From an uncultured Aquimarina sp. (GTDB lineage: Bacteria > Bacteroidota > Bacteroidia > Flavobacteriales > Flavobacteriaceae): a stretch of 64,000 bases of DNA. Positions 17,079-25,221 of this stretch are shown piece after piece. Numbering within the stretch: position 1 is the stretch's first letter; each line of letters begins with the position of its first letter. Made by a program: the position numbers and the translations under genes. The notes beneath the pieces are model-generated. The model was not told where the DNA came from and made no database searches. It saw only the letters and a program-made list of their open reading frames with translations. The stretch is from assembly GCA_947502885.1 (NCBI GenBank), contig CANNBP010000009.1:62001-126000 (forward strand), given 5' to 3'.

Positions 17079-19817
17079 ATGTATTTTTACGACGTGCATT
17101 CAATTTTGTGCATAGTAAACACACTAAAAAGCAAGTTTTTTAGTTATCACACTTATAAATTATCTGGTTTGGGAAAAAAAATATCACAAATCACCTTGGT
17201 GTTACTTATGGTTATTGTAGGATTTGCTTGTTCTCGTAAAAAAGACAAGTTTTTAAATCGTGCATGGCATGATGTTACCACAAAAAATAATACGCTTTAT
17301 AACGGTCGATTAGCCTTTGATTTAGGTAAAGAAGATATTGTTCAAAACTATCAGGACAATTTTTGGGAATTACTTCCTATCGAACGAATGATCGTAAGTG
17401 AAGACGTTCGATTGCCTAATGAAGTACTTAATGCTAATTTTGACAAGGCTGAAGAGAAGGCTATAAAGGCAATTCAAAAACATACCATGCTTATTAATGG
17501 TAGAGAGCGTAATCCAAAAATAGATGAGGCTTTTCTTTTGCTAGGTAAAGCACGTTATTTTGAACAGCGTTTTGTGCCTGCATTGGAGGCATTTAACTAT
17601 ATCTTGTACAAATATCCTTCTAGTAATACTATTAACCATGCAAAAGTTTGGAAAGCTAAAACCAATATGCGCTTGGATAATAATGAAAAGGCTATAGAAG
17701 ATCTTAATAGAATGATCGAACAAGAGTATATGAAGCCTCAGGATTATGCAGATGCATCTGCTATGATTGCACAGGCTTATGTTAATATGAAACTAAAAGA
17801 TTCTGCACTTAGTTATGTTTCAAAAGCAGCATTACATACTCCAAAAAATGAAGAGAAAGGGCGATATCTTTATATAAAAGGTCAGTTATTAAATGAACTT
17901 GGTTATAAGGATAGTGCAAACTATGTTTTTGATCAAGTAATTGATTTGAATAGAAGAGCGCCTAGACGATATATGATGAATGCGTATATGGCAAAAGCTC
18001 GAAACTTTGATTATGAAACGGGTAATAGAGAAGAGTTTCTTGAATTACTTACAGATCTTGAAGAAAATAGAGAGAATAGACCATTTTTGGATAAGATTTA
18101 CAATCAAAAAGCAGAATACTTTAAAACATTAGATTCTATAGATCTTGCAGTGGATTACTATAAGAAATCTCTGCGTAGAGATTCTAAGGATACTTATTTA
18201 GAGTCTCTTAACTATTACAATCTTGGTAATATTAATTTTGATAGAAAAGAGTATGCAACATCTGGAGCGTATTATGATAGTACCCTTCAAAAAATGATAG
18301 TTGACTCTAAGCGATACAGAGTGTTAAAAAAGAAACGAGATAACCTTGACGATGTAATTCTGTACGAAGGGATATCAAAGACAAATGACAGTATACTTAA
18401 TGTTGTTGCGATGTCTCCACAAGAGAGATTGGCTTATTATGCAGAGTACACCGAGGTTTTGAAAAATGAAGCAATCGCACAAGAAAAGGCTGCAGAAATT
18501 GAAAGAATAAAAGGAGCACTTCCTGTAGAACAAAGGTTTAAACAACCAACTTCGGGTGGGATAAGACCTGTAACGGGTGCTAAAAATGACGCAAGTGCTT
18601 TTTATTTCTATAATCAAACTACCGTTGCATATGGTAAAACGGCTTTTAAGAGGATTTACGGAAATCGAGAACTACAAGATAACTGGAGAGTATCTAGTAT
18701 TTCGAGCCCCAAAGATGTGGTAGAAGAGGATGATCAGCCCAAAGAAAATGAATATTCTATTGACACAGATCCTACTTTTGATCCACAAACGTATATAGTA
18801 CAGCTACCAACTGATCAGACAACAATTGATAGTTTGAAAACCGATCGTAATTTTGCTTATTACCAATTAGGTATTATTTATAAAGAAAAATTTCAGGAAT
18901 ATGGCTTGGCAATTGATAAGTTAGAAAACTTATTAAAGAGTAATCCAGAAGAACGATTGATTGTTCCTTCAAAATATAACCTTCATAAAATATATACGGC
19001 TATAGGTAACACTCCAAAAGCTAATGAGTATATGAGGGATATCATTAACAATCACCTTGACTCTAGATATGCTAAAATTCTTCAAAACCCAAATGAAAAG
19101 TTAGAGGATGATGAGAATAGCCCTAAGTCAAAGTATAATAAACTGTACAATGATTTTCAGAATCAAAAATATGCTTTAGTAATTAAAGAAAGTGAGCAAA
19201 TGATTGTAGAGTTCGGAGGGGATGATGAGTTTTTGCCAAAATTTGAATTATTAAAAGCGCAAGCAATTGGACGATACAAGGGGTTCGAAGCTTATAAAGA
19301 AGCTCTTAATTATGTGGCTTTAAACTACCCTCAAAGCCCAGAAGGTAAAAAAGCACAATTAGTGTTTAGAAATACAATTCCGCAGATAGAAAATAATGAT
19401 TTTGCAGAGAATACAGATGATTTGACGAATCATAAGTTAATGTATACGTTCTCTACCTTTGGTAGTAATCAGGCCCAAGGGTTAAAAGAACATATAGAAA
19501 CTGTTATCAAAGAGCTTAGATATGACAAAATGAAGGTTTCTTTAGATGTTTATACTAAAGACCAACAATTTGTAGTTATACATACTAGAGGTGATAGATT
19601 GGCGGCTGAAGGATTAGGTGAATTGCTTGCTCTTGGTAGGACTGAAGATACTCGTGGAGTTGATCTAACCAAATGGAATCGAAAAAAGAAGTATTTTGAT
19701 AAGGTAGAGAATACATATTTTACAATATCGTCTCCGAATTATAGAATACTTCAGATACATAAAAATCTTGAGAATTATAATCAGGAAGGTCCCAAAATTG
19801 AAGAAGAAACAGAATAA
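17079..19817 (+). CDS. porW: Type IX secretion periplasmic lipoprotein PorW/SprE
   Basis: This TPR lipoprotein of the T9SS and gliding machinery is 912 residues as drawn. A lipoprotein signal lies at residues ~36-50 (KISQITLVLLMVIVGFACS), with the lipidated Cys followed by RKKDKFLNRAWHDVTTKNN and the TLYNG motif typical of SprE. Several TPR-like repeats follow, then a C-terminal domain ending in SSPNYRILQIHKNLENY. The signal is too far from the ATG at 17079. The TATTTTTA at 17082-17089 may itself be the promoter, so translation probably starts at TTG 17106 or TTG 17169. The bactofilin gene follows after 24 nt. Confidence 0.9.
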   Translation: MYFYDVHSILCIVNTLKSKFFSYHTYKLSGLGKKISQITLVLLMVIVGFACSRKKDKFLNRAWHDVTTKNNTLYNGRLAFDLGKEDIVQNYQDNFWELLPIERMIVSEDVRLPNEVLNANFDKAEEKAIKAIQKHTMLINGRERNPKIDEAFLLLGKARYFEQRFVPALEAFNYILYKYPSSNTINHAKVWKAKTNMRLDNNEKAIEDLNRMIEQEYMKPQDYADASAMIAQAYVNMKLKDSALSYVSKAALHTPKNEEKGRYLYIKGQLLNELGYKDSANYVFDQVIDLNRRAPRRYMMNAYMAKARNFDYETGNREEFLELLTDLEENRENRPFLDKIYNQKAEYFKTLDSIDLAVDYYKKSLRRDSKDTYLESLNYYNLGNINFDRKEYATSGAYYDSTLQKMIVDSKRYRVLKKKRDNLDDVILYEGISKTNDSILNVVAMSPQERLAYYAEYTEVLKNEAIAQEKAAEIERIKGALPVEQRFKQPTSGGIRPVTGAKNDASAFYFYNQTTVAYGKTAFKRIYGNRELQDNWRVSSISSPKDVVEEDDQPKENEYSIDTDPTFDPQTYIVQLPTDQTTIDSLKTDRNFAYYQLGIIYKEKFQEYGLAIDKLENLLKSNPEERLIVPSKYNLHKIYTAIGNTPKANEYMRDIINNHLDSRYAKILQNPNEKLEDDENSPKSKYNKLYNDFQNQKYALVIKESEQMIVEFGGDDEFLPKFELLKAQAIGRYKGFEAYKEALNYVALNYPQSPEGKKAQLVFRNTIPQIENNDFAENTDDLTNHKLMYTFSTFGSNQAQGLKEHIETVIKELRYDKMKVSLDVYTKDQQFVVIHTRGDRLAAEGLGELLALGRTEDTRGVDLTKWNRKKKYFDKVENTYFTISSPNYRILQIHKNLENYNQEGPKIEEETE

Positions 19818-19841
19818 TCATTTTAAATCCCCCTTTATACT

Positions 19842-20291
19842 ATGTTTTCAGACAACAAAAAAGGAAGAGACCAGGGCAACATGACCGATTTCTCACGTAA
19901 TCAAAACAAAATTTCTGAAGGAACCAAAATCGTAGGTGATATTGTTTCCGAAGGAGGTTTTAGAATCGAAGGTATCATCGAAGGTACATTTAAGACTACA
20001 GGTAAAGTTGTAGTTGGCAAATCAGGTTTTATACAAGGAACCTTAGAGTGCTCAGATGCAGATTTTGAAGGTAAGTTTTCAGGAAACTTAATAGTTTCAA
20101 ATACATTATCACTAAAACCAACTGCTCATATCGAAGGTGAAGTGTCAGTAGGTAAATTAGCCGTAGAGCCAGGAGCGAACTTTAATGCTTCATGTTCTAT
20201 GAAAGGTGGTGTTAAATCATTAAGTAAGCCTAATGGACAAAAACAAGGACAACAACAAGCAGGACAATCCGGACAAGGGAAGTCAGCTTAG
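19842..20291 (+). CDS. Bactofilin (polymer-forming cytoskeletal protein)
   Basis: This 149-residue protein has a central beta-helix of short repeats (TKIVGDIVSEGGFRIEGIIEG, GKVVVGKSGFIQGTLE, PTAHIEGEVSVGKLAVEPG) flanked by disordered ends, which is the bactofilin plan. Bactofilins polymerise without nucleotide and scaffold envelope machines. The C-terminus is a Q/G-rich tail whose coding DNA overlaps the start of the AtpZ gene by 59 bases in another frame. It lies between a T9SS gene and ATP synthase genes, an order I recall from other Flavobacteriia. Confidence 0.93.
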   Translation: MFSDNKKGRDQGNMTDFSRNQNKISEGTKIVGDIVSEGGFRIEGIIEGTFKTTGKVVVGKSGFIQGTLECSDADFEGKFSGNLIVSNTLSLKPTAHIEGEVSVGKLAVEPGANFNASCSMKGGVKSLSKPNGQKQGQQQAGQSGQGKSA

Positions 20292-20490
20292 AAAATATGC
20301 GGCCCTGTCAGGAATAGCTTTTCAGATGGGGGCTACCATATTTCTATGTGCCTATGCCGGTAAAAAACTAGATGCCTATTACGAACTAGAAAAACAATGG
20401 TTTACAATGGGGCTTGTGATTTTTGGAGTTACGGCCTCAATATATGTAGTAATCAAACAGCTCGATAGAATAAATAAATCTAAGCGATAG
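20233..20490 (+). CDS. atpZ: AtpZ/AtpI-family ATP synthase accessory protein
   Basis: This 85-residue protein has two transmembrane helices (ALSGIAFQMGATIFLCAYAGKK and WFTMGLVIFGVTASIYVVIK) separated by a short polar loop with LDAYYE, the AtpZ plan. AtpZ/AtpI proteins help c-ring assembly and cation homeostasis. The first ~20 residues (MDKNKDNNKQDNPDKGSQ) are disordered and are read from the same DNA as the bactofilin tail, a 59-base overlap. The overlap is needed because no later start precedes the first helix. Position upstream of atpB supports the call. Confidence 0.88.
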   Translation: MDKNKDNNKQDNPDKGSQLRKYAALSGIAFQMGATIFLCAYAGKKLDAYYELEKQWFTMGLVIFGVTASIYVVIKQLDRINKSKR

Positions 20491-20526
20491 TTAATTGTTG
20501 TTTTAAATACAAAGTAATTGTAAATA

Positions 20527-20904
20527 ATGGGTAAAAACCTATTCCGTTTTTTGTTTCTTTTAGGTGTTATAATTGTAAGTAGTTATCTAGTTCATATTGG
20601 GATCATAAATGCCTTCTTATTAGAAAGAAATCTACATCTTATCGATTTATCTTACCTGTTTAATGGCTTGTTTGCTATTGTGTTTGTAATAGCAATGGTT
20701 TTGTTAAGTAAAAAACATAACGATCAACTAGGTTTTGTCTTTATGGCGGGTAGTTTAATAAAGATTGGAGTCTTTTTGGCCATCTGTAAAATCACCCATA
20801 TTGAAATCAATAAAAGTGTCTTCCTTGATTTCTTTATAGCGTATGTAATCTGTTTAATCTTAGAGGTTATTTATATATCGAAAATCCTCAATTCTACTAA
20901 GTAA
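20527..20904 (+). CDS. Small four-helix membrane protein of the atp operon (DUF6168-like / AtpI-like)
   Basis: This 125-residue protein is almost all membrane: four hydrophobic segments (residues ~6-26, 44-62, 70-88, 97-118) with short charged loops. The plan and position between atpZ and atpB match subunit-I-like proteins of F-type ATPase operons; I also recall the name DUF6168 for the flavobacterial form but cannot confirm it. The probable role is in assembly or membrane insertion of Fo subunits. It starts 36 nt after atpZ. Confidence 0.72.
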   Translation: MGKNLFRFLFLLGVIIVSSYLVHIGIINAFLLERNLHLIDLSYLFNGLFAIVFVIAMVLLSKKHNDQLGFVFMAGSLIKIGVFLAICKITHIEINKSVFLDFFIAYVICLILEVIYISKILNSTK

Positions 20905-20962
20905 TTGATTTTCAATATATTGTGTTTTAAAGAATATAATTGAACTTATTTAGTCAAAATAG

Positions 20963-20993
20963 TTTAAGAATCTAACATAATTATGTACATTTG
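20963..20993 (+). promoter_or_regulatory. Promoter of the atpB-atpG genes
   Basis: TACATTTG (20986-20993) matches TANNTTTG exactly. TTTA at 20963-20966, one mismatch from the -33 TTTG, sits exactly 19 bases upstream. Transcription would start near 21000, which places the true atpB start at ATG 21027 and rules out the in-frame TTG at 20991. Confidence 0.65.
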
Positions 20994-21026
20994 CACCGAA
21001 ATTTAGGAACCGAAATTTTAGGCGTG

Positions 21027-22094
21027 ATGCAAAAAAGTACAGTAGTTAAAATTTTATTGATTTTTATATTAGTGTTCACCTCGACTGGTTTATTCGCAAA
21101 AGAAACCAAAAAAGAGGGAGAAGGAGGCTTGAAATCAGAGATCAAGGCGTTTATAGATCATCACCTTCAGGATTCTCATGATTTTACTTTGTTTTCTGAC
21201 AAAGAAGCTAATTCACACTTTGGATTTCCGTTGCCTGTGATCTTATGGGATAATGGATTGAAAGTTTTTTCTTCATCAAAGTTTCACCATGGAGAGACAG
21301 TAGCAGAAGTAGATGGTAACTTTTATAAGTTATATCATAGCAAAATATACAAAACTGATCCGGCTGGCACAATCAATTATGATGAGCATCACCATGCTAC
21401 AAACGTAAAACCACTTGATTTCTCGATTACCAAGAATGTGGTGAGTATGTTGCTTATCGGTTTACTTATGATTTTTATGTTTGGTCGTTTGGCTAAATCT
21501 TATAAAAAGAATAATGCAATACCTACAGGAGTAGGTCGTTTCTTAGAGCCTTTAGTGTTGTTTGTTAGAGATGAAATTGCAATTCCTAATATAGGAGAGA
21601 AGAAGTATAAGAAGTATATGAGCTTTTTGTTGACAATATTTTTCTTTATATGGTTTTTGAATTTGTTAGGAATGACTCCTCTTGCAGTTAATGTAACAGG
21701 TAATATTGCAGTTACATTTGCTTTAGCTTTACTAACATTTTTAATTACTAACCTTACAGCAAATAAAAACTATTGGGGGCATATTTTTTGGATGCCAGGA
21801 GTGCCTACTTTTATGAAAGTGGTTTTAGCACCAATAGAATTATTAGGAGTGTTTATCAAGCCTTTTTCATTAATGATTCGTTTATACGCAAACATGACTG
21901 CTGGTCACGTGGTATTAATGAGTATTGTGGGTATGATGTTCTTATTTAAGAGTTGGATTGGAAGCCCGTTGTCATTTGGTTTGGCATTTGCATTATCGCT
22001 ATTAGAATTATTGGTAGCGGCATTACAAGCATATATATTTACGATGTTGTCTGCGCTGTATTTTGGTATGGCAAACGAAGAGGCACATCATTAA
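21027..22094 (+). CDS. atpB: F-type ATP synthase subunit a
   Basis: This is the proton-channel subunit of Fo, 355 residues. The N-terminus MQKSTVVKILLIFILVFTST is a cleavable signal followed by a ~100-residue periplasmic extension with many His residues (HHLQDSHD, DEHHHATN), as found in Bacteroidota. The membrane core carries the essential arginine, Arg285, in SLMIRLYANMTAGH, and the last helices with LLELLVAALQAYIFTMLSALYF. I chose ATG 21027 rather than the TTG at 20991, because the latter lies within the -7 promoter element and would spoil the signal peptide. atpE follows after 33 nt. Confidence 0.96.
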   Translation: MQKSTVVKILLIFILVFTSTGLFAKETKKEGEGGLKSEIKAFIDHHLQDSHDFTLFSDKEANSHFGFPLPVILWDNGLKVFSSSKFHHGETVAEVDGNFYKLYHSKIYKTDPAGTINYDEHHHATNVKPLDFSITKNVVSMLLIGLLMIFMFGRLAKSYKKNNAIPTGVGRFLEPLVLFVRDEIAIPNIGEKKYKKYMSFLLTIFFFIWFLNLLGMTPLAVNVTGNIAVTFALALLTFLITNLTANKNYWGHIFWMPGVPTFMKVVLAPIELLGVFIKPFSLMIRLYANMTAGHVVLMSIVGMMFLFKSWIGSPLSFGLAFALSLLELLVAALQAYIFTMLSALYFGMANEEAHH

Positions 22095-22127
22095 CGATAA
22101 TTGTTTAATTTTTTTAAATTCTATATT

Positions 22128-22319
22128 ATGGAAGGTTTAAATTACGTAGGAGCTGGTTTAATAGTTATTGGTGCTGGTTTAGGTATCGGTAGAATTGGTG
22201 GTCAAGCGATGGAAGCTATCGCTCGTCAACCAGAAGCTTCTGGAAAAATCCAAACTGCTATGCTTATTGCAGCAGCACTTATTGAAGGTATTGGATTTGC
22301 TGCGTTATTTGCAGCTTAA
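22128..22319 (+). CDS. atpE: F-type ATP synthase subunit c
   Basis: This is the c-ring proteolipid, 63 residues, two helices. It has the glycine-rich first helix GAGLIVIGAGLGIGRIGG, the polar loop AIARQPEASGKIQ and the ion-binding Glu53 in AALIEGIGFAALF. The residue after the glutamate is Gly, not Ser or Thr, and helix 1 lacks the Gln of sodium-type rings, so proton coupling is expected. ATG 22128 is the correct start; a TTG at 22101 in the same frame would add nine residues before the conserved N-terminus. A strong hairpin follows at 22326-22360. Confidence 0.96.
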   Translation: MEGLNYVGAGLIVIGAGLGIGRIGGQAMEAIARQPEASGKIQTAMLIAAALIEGIGFAALFAA

Positions 22320-22325
22320 TTTACA

Positions 22326-22360
22326 AACAACAACTGTAACGGTTGGTTACAGTTGTTGTT
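22326..22360 (+). other. Intercistronic hairpin between atpE and atpF
   Basis: A perfect 15-base inverted repeat, AACAACAACTGTAAC and its complement, surrounds the 5-base loop GGTTG, starting 7 bases after the atpE stop. No pure T-run follows, and atpF starts 47 bases later. It more likely partly attenuates transcription or protects the atpE mRNA 3' end than stops all transcripts. High expression of subunit c relative to the rest of the operon would fit. Confidence 0.8.
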
Positions 22361-22406
22361 ATTTGATTTTTTAAAATTAAACATTAAAAAAATAACATAA
22401 TCAATC

Positions 22407-22907
22407 ATGGAGAAGTTAATCAATGATTTTTCGTTCGGTCTGTTTTTTTGGCAAATACTACTTTTTGTAGGTTTACTATTAATACTTAGGAAATTTGCTT
22501 GGAAACCAATTTTAGAGGCTGTAAATAATCGTGAAGAAGGTATTAAGAATGCATTAGAATCTGCAGAAGAAGCTAAGAAGGAAATGCAAAACCTTCAGGC
22601 AGATAATGAGCGTATCTTAAATGAAGCAAGAGCAGAACGTGATGGTTTACTTAAAGAAGCTAGACAGCTTAAAGAGAACATTATTGCTGAGGCTAAAAAT
22701 GAGGCTCAAACTGAAGCTGATAAAATAGTTGCGCAAGCACAAGCTACAATAGCAAGTGAGAAGAAAGCTGCTATTGCTGAATTAAAAAACCAAGTAGCAG
22801 GAATTTCTGTTGAGATTGCTGAGAAAATGGTAAGAAAAGAATTATCTGGTAACGACAAGCAATTAGAATTGGTTGAGTCGATGTTAGAAGATGTTACTTT
22901 AAACTAA
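22407..22907 (+). CDS. atpF: F-type ATP synthase subunit b
   Basis: This peripheral-stalk subunit of 166 residues has one transmembrane helix at residues ~9-28 (FGLFFWQILLFVGLLLILRK), then KFAWKPILEAVNNREEGIKNALESAEEAK, the standard start of the long coiled coil. The C-terminal part (VAGISVEIAEKMVRKELSG) contacts delta. The length is typical. It is followed after 5 nt by atpH. Confidence 0.96.
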   Translation: MEKLINDFSFGLFFWQILLFVGLLLILRKFAWKPILEAVNNREEGIKNALESAEEAKKEMQNLQADNERILNEARAERDGLLKEARQLKENIIAEAKNEAQTEADKIVAQAQATIASEKKAAIAELKNQVAGISVEIAEKMVRKELSGNDKQLELVESMLEDVTLN

Positions 22908-22912
22908 GTTAG

Positions 22913-23440
22913 ATGAGTAGAGCAGCAATACGTTATGCCAAGGCAGTTTTGAGCTTAGCTCAGGATAAAAAAGTGGCTAAAGATGTTCAAGGTGATATGC
23001 AAAGTGTCATCACAACTACCGATGATAGTGCAGAGTTAAGAGCAGTGTTAAGTAGCCCATTAATCAAAAGTGATGTTAAGTTAGCTTCTTTACGAGAAAT
23101 TTTTAAAAATTCTGGTGAAGTAACTCAAAAGCTTTTTGAAGTATTAATAGAGAATAAAAGAGTAGATTTGTTAGGTGATGTAGCAAAACAATATATTGTT
23201 TTATTTGATGCACTAAATAATACACAGGTGGCTAAGGTAACAACTGCTGTACCTTTAAACAAAGCACTTAGTGATGTTGTTTTGGCTAAGGTTAAAGAAT
23301 TAACAGGTAATGAAGCTACTATTGAGAATGTAATCGACGAAAGTATTATCGGAGGATTTATTCTTAGGGTGGGTGATTTACAATATAATGCAAGTATTGC
23401 AAATAAGCTTACTACTTTGAAAAGGGAGTTAAGCAATTAA
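22913..23440 (+). CDS. atpH: F-type ATP synthase subunit delta
   Basis: This 175-residue OSCP/delta subunit links F1 to the peripheral stalk. The N-terminal helical domain begins SRAAIRYAKAVLSLAQDK, the usual RYAxALF-like start. The C-terminal domain has NATIENVIDESIIGGF-type sequence (NEATIENVIDESIIGGFILRVGD) and ends LTTLKRELSN, both standard. It starts 5 nt after atpF and precedes atpA by 77 nt. Confidence 0.96.
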   Translation: MSRAAIRYAKAVLSLAQDKKVAKDVQGDMQSVITTTDDSAELRAVLSSPLIKSDVKLASLREIFKNSGEVTQKLFEVLIENKRVDLLGDVAKQYIVLFDALNNTQVAKVTTAVPLNKALSDVVLAKVKELTGNEATIENVIDESIIGGFILRVGDLQYNASIANKLTTLKRELSN

Positions 23441-23517
23441 TTAGAATATTACGTTTTAAATATAAATTTAATAATAATAGGGTGAGTGTTTAGCTTATTC
23501 TTTTAAACTATTATAAA

Positions 23518-25095
23518 ATGGCAGAAGTGAATCCTGCTGAAGTATCAGCAATATTAAAACAACAGTTATCTGGATTTGAAGCATCAGCTTCATTGGAGGA
23601 AGTAGGTACCGTACTACAAGTGGGTGATGGTATCGCCCGTGTATACGGATTGTCTAATGCTCAATATGGAGAATTAGTACAGTTCGATTCTGGGTTAGAA
23701 GGTATCGTACTTAACCTTGAAGAAGATAATGTTGGGGTAGTACTTTTAGGTTCTTCAACAGAAGTTAAAGAAGGAGCAACAGTAAAGCGTACGCAGCGTA
23801 TTGCATCTATTAACGTAGGAGAAGGTATTGTAGGGCGTGTTGTGGACACACTTGGTAACCCAATCGATGGTAAAGGTGCAATTGAAGGTGAAACTTTCGA
23901 AATGCCATTAGAACGTAAAGCTCCTGGTGTAGTTTTCCGTCAGCCGGTAAATGAGCCATTACAAACAGGAATCAAGTCTATTGATGCAATGGTTCCAATT
24001 GGAAGAGGGCAAAGAGAATTAGTGATTGGTGACCGTCAAACAGGTAAAACTACTGTTTGTATCGATACCATTCTTAATCAAAAAGAATTTTATGATGCTG
24101 GTGAGCCGGTATACTGTATTTATGTTGCGATTGGACAAAAAGCATCTACGGTAGCAGGTATTGCTAAAGTATTAGAAGATAAAGGAGCTTTAGCTTATAC
24201 TACAATTGTAGCAGCTAATGCATCAGATCCTGCACCTATGCAGGTATATGCTCCATTCGCAGGTGCTGCAATTGGAGAATATTTTAGAGATACGGGACGT
24301 CCTGCTTTAATTATCTATGATGATTTATCAAAGCAAGCTGTTGCATACCGTGAGGTGTCATTATTATTACGTCGTCCACCAGGTCGTGAGGCTTACCCTG
24401 GAGATGTTTTCTATCTACACTCTAGATTGTTAGAGCGTTCTGCAAAAGTAATCGCTGATGATACTATTGCAAAAGATATGAATGACTTACCAGAATCTTT
24501 AAAATCAAAAGTAAAAGGAGGAGGTTCTTTAACGGCACTTCCTATTATCGAAACGCAGGCGGGTGATGTATCGGCATATATCCCAACTAATGTGATTTCG
24601 ATTACAGATGGTCAGATATTCTTAACTTCTGATTTATTTAACTCTGGTGTACGTCCAGCAATTAATGTAGGTATCTCGGTATCTCGTGTTGGAGGATCTG
24701 CGCAGATTAAATCAATGAAAAAAGTAGCTGGTACCTTGAAGTTAGATCAAGCGCAGTTCCGAGAACTAGAAGCATTTGCTAAGTTTGGTTCTGATCTTGA
24801 TGCAGCGACATTAAATGTAATTGAAAAAGGTAAGCGTAACGTTGAGATCTTAAAGCAAGCTCAAAATGATCCATATACAGTAGAAGATCAGATTGCAATT
24901 ATCTATGCAGGATCTAAAAACTTATTAAGAGAAGTTCCTGTAAATAAGATTAAAGAATTTGAAAGAGATTTTATAGAGTATCTTAATGCAAAACATAGAG
25001 ATACATTAGATTCATTAAAAGCAGGAAAGCTTACAGACGAGGTTATTGATGTATTGACTTCTGCTTCTAAAGAAATCTCTGCAAAGTATAATTAG
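23518..25095 (+). CDS. atpA: F-type ATP synthase subunit alpha
   Basis: This 525-residue non-catalytic nucleotide-binding subunit of F1 has Walker A GDRQTGKTT at residues ~171-179, the ALIIYDDLSKQAVAYRE segment, the RRPPGREAYPGD motif and the alpha signature PAINVGISVSRVGG. The C-terminal helical domain follows. The length is slightly above the usual ~505-515. The atpA-atpG spacer that follows is 126 nt and contains nested inverted repeats, which is unusual for this operon. Confidence 0.98.
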   Translation: MAEVNPAEVSAILKQQLSGFEASASLEEVGTVLQVGDGIARVYGLSNAQYGELVQFDSGLEGIVLNLEEDNVGVVLLGSSTEVKEGATVKRTQRIASINVGEGIVGRVVDTLGNPIDGKGAIEGETFEMPLERKAPGVVFRQPVNEPLQTGIKSIDAMVPIGRGQRELVIGDRQTGKTTVCIDTILNQKEFYDAGEPVYCIYVAIGQKASTVAGIAKVLEDKGALAYTTIVAANASDPAPMQVYAPFAGAAIGEYFRDTGRPALIIYDDLSKQAVAYREVSLLLRRPPGREAYPGDVFYLHSRLLERSAKVIADDTIAKDMNDLPESLKSKVKGGGSLTALPIIETQAGDVSAYIPTNVISITDGQIFLTSDLFNSGVRPAINVGISVSRVGGSAQIKSMKKVAGTLKLDQAQFRELEAFAKFGSDLDAATLNVIEKGKRNVEILKQAQNDPYTVEDQIAIIYAGSKNLLREVPVNKIKEFERDFIEYLNAKHRDTLDSLKAGKLTDEVIDVLTSASKEISAKYN

Positions 25096-25215
25096 TATTG
25101 AGTACAAGGTAGTGTGTAACATATTAGACACTACCTTGTATTTCAAATGATTAATATAAGAAAGGTATTGATTTACAAAGAGTAGTATGCTAGATGTATT
25201 CAATACTCAATACTA
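25093..25215 (+). repeat. Nested inverted repeats filling the atpA-atpG spacer
   Basis: A 12-base inverted repeat, TAGTATTGAGTA (25093-25104) and TACTCAATACTA (25204-25215), brackets the whole spacer; its left arm includes the atpA stop codon. Inside is a second perfect repeat, TACAAGGTAGTGT (25103-25115) and ACACTACCTTGTA (25128-25140), with a 12-base loop. The outer repeat resembles the ends of a miniature inverted-repeat element; the inner one could be a processing hairpin. I see no flanking target duplication. Confidence 0.6.
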
Positions 25216-25221
25216 AAAACA

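Noticed and set aside
20991..21026. Extra N-terminal 12 residues of atpB from a TTG start
   Set aside because: The TTG belongs to an exact -7 promoter element and the signal peptide fits only from ATG 21027.
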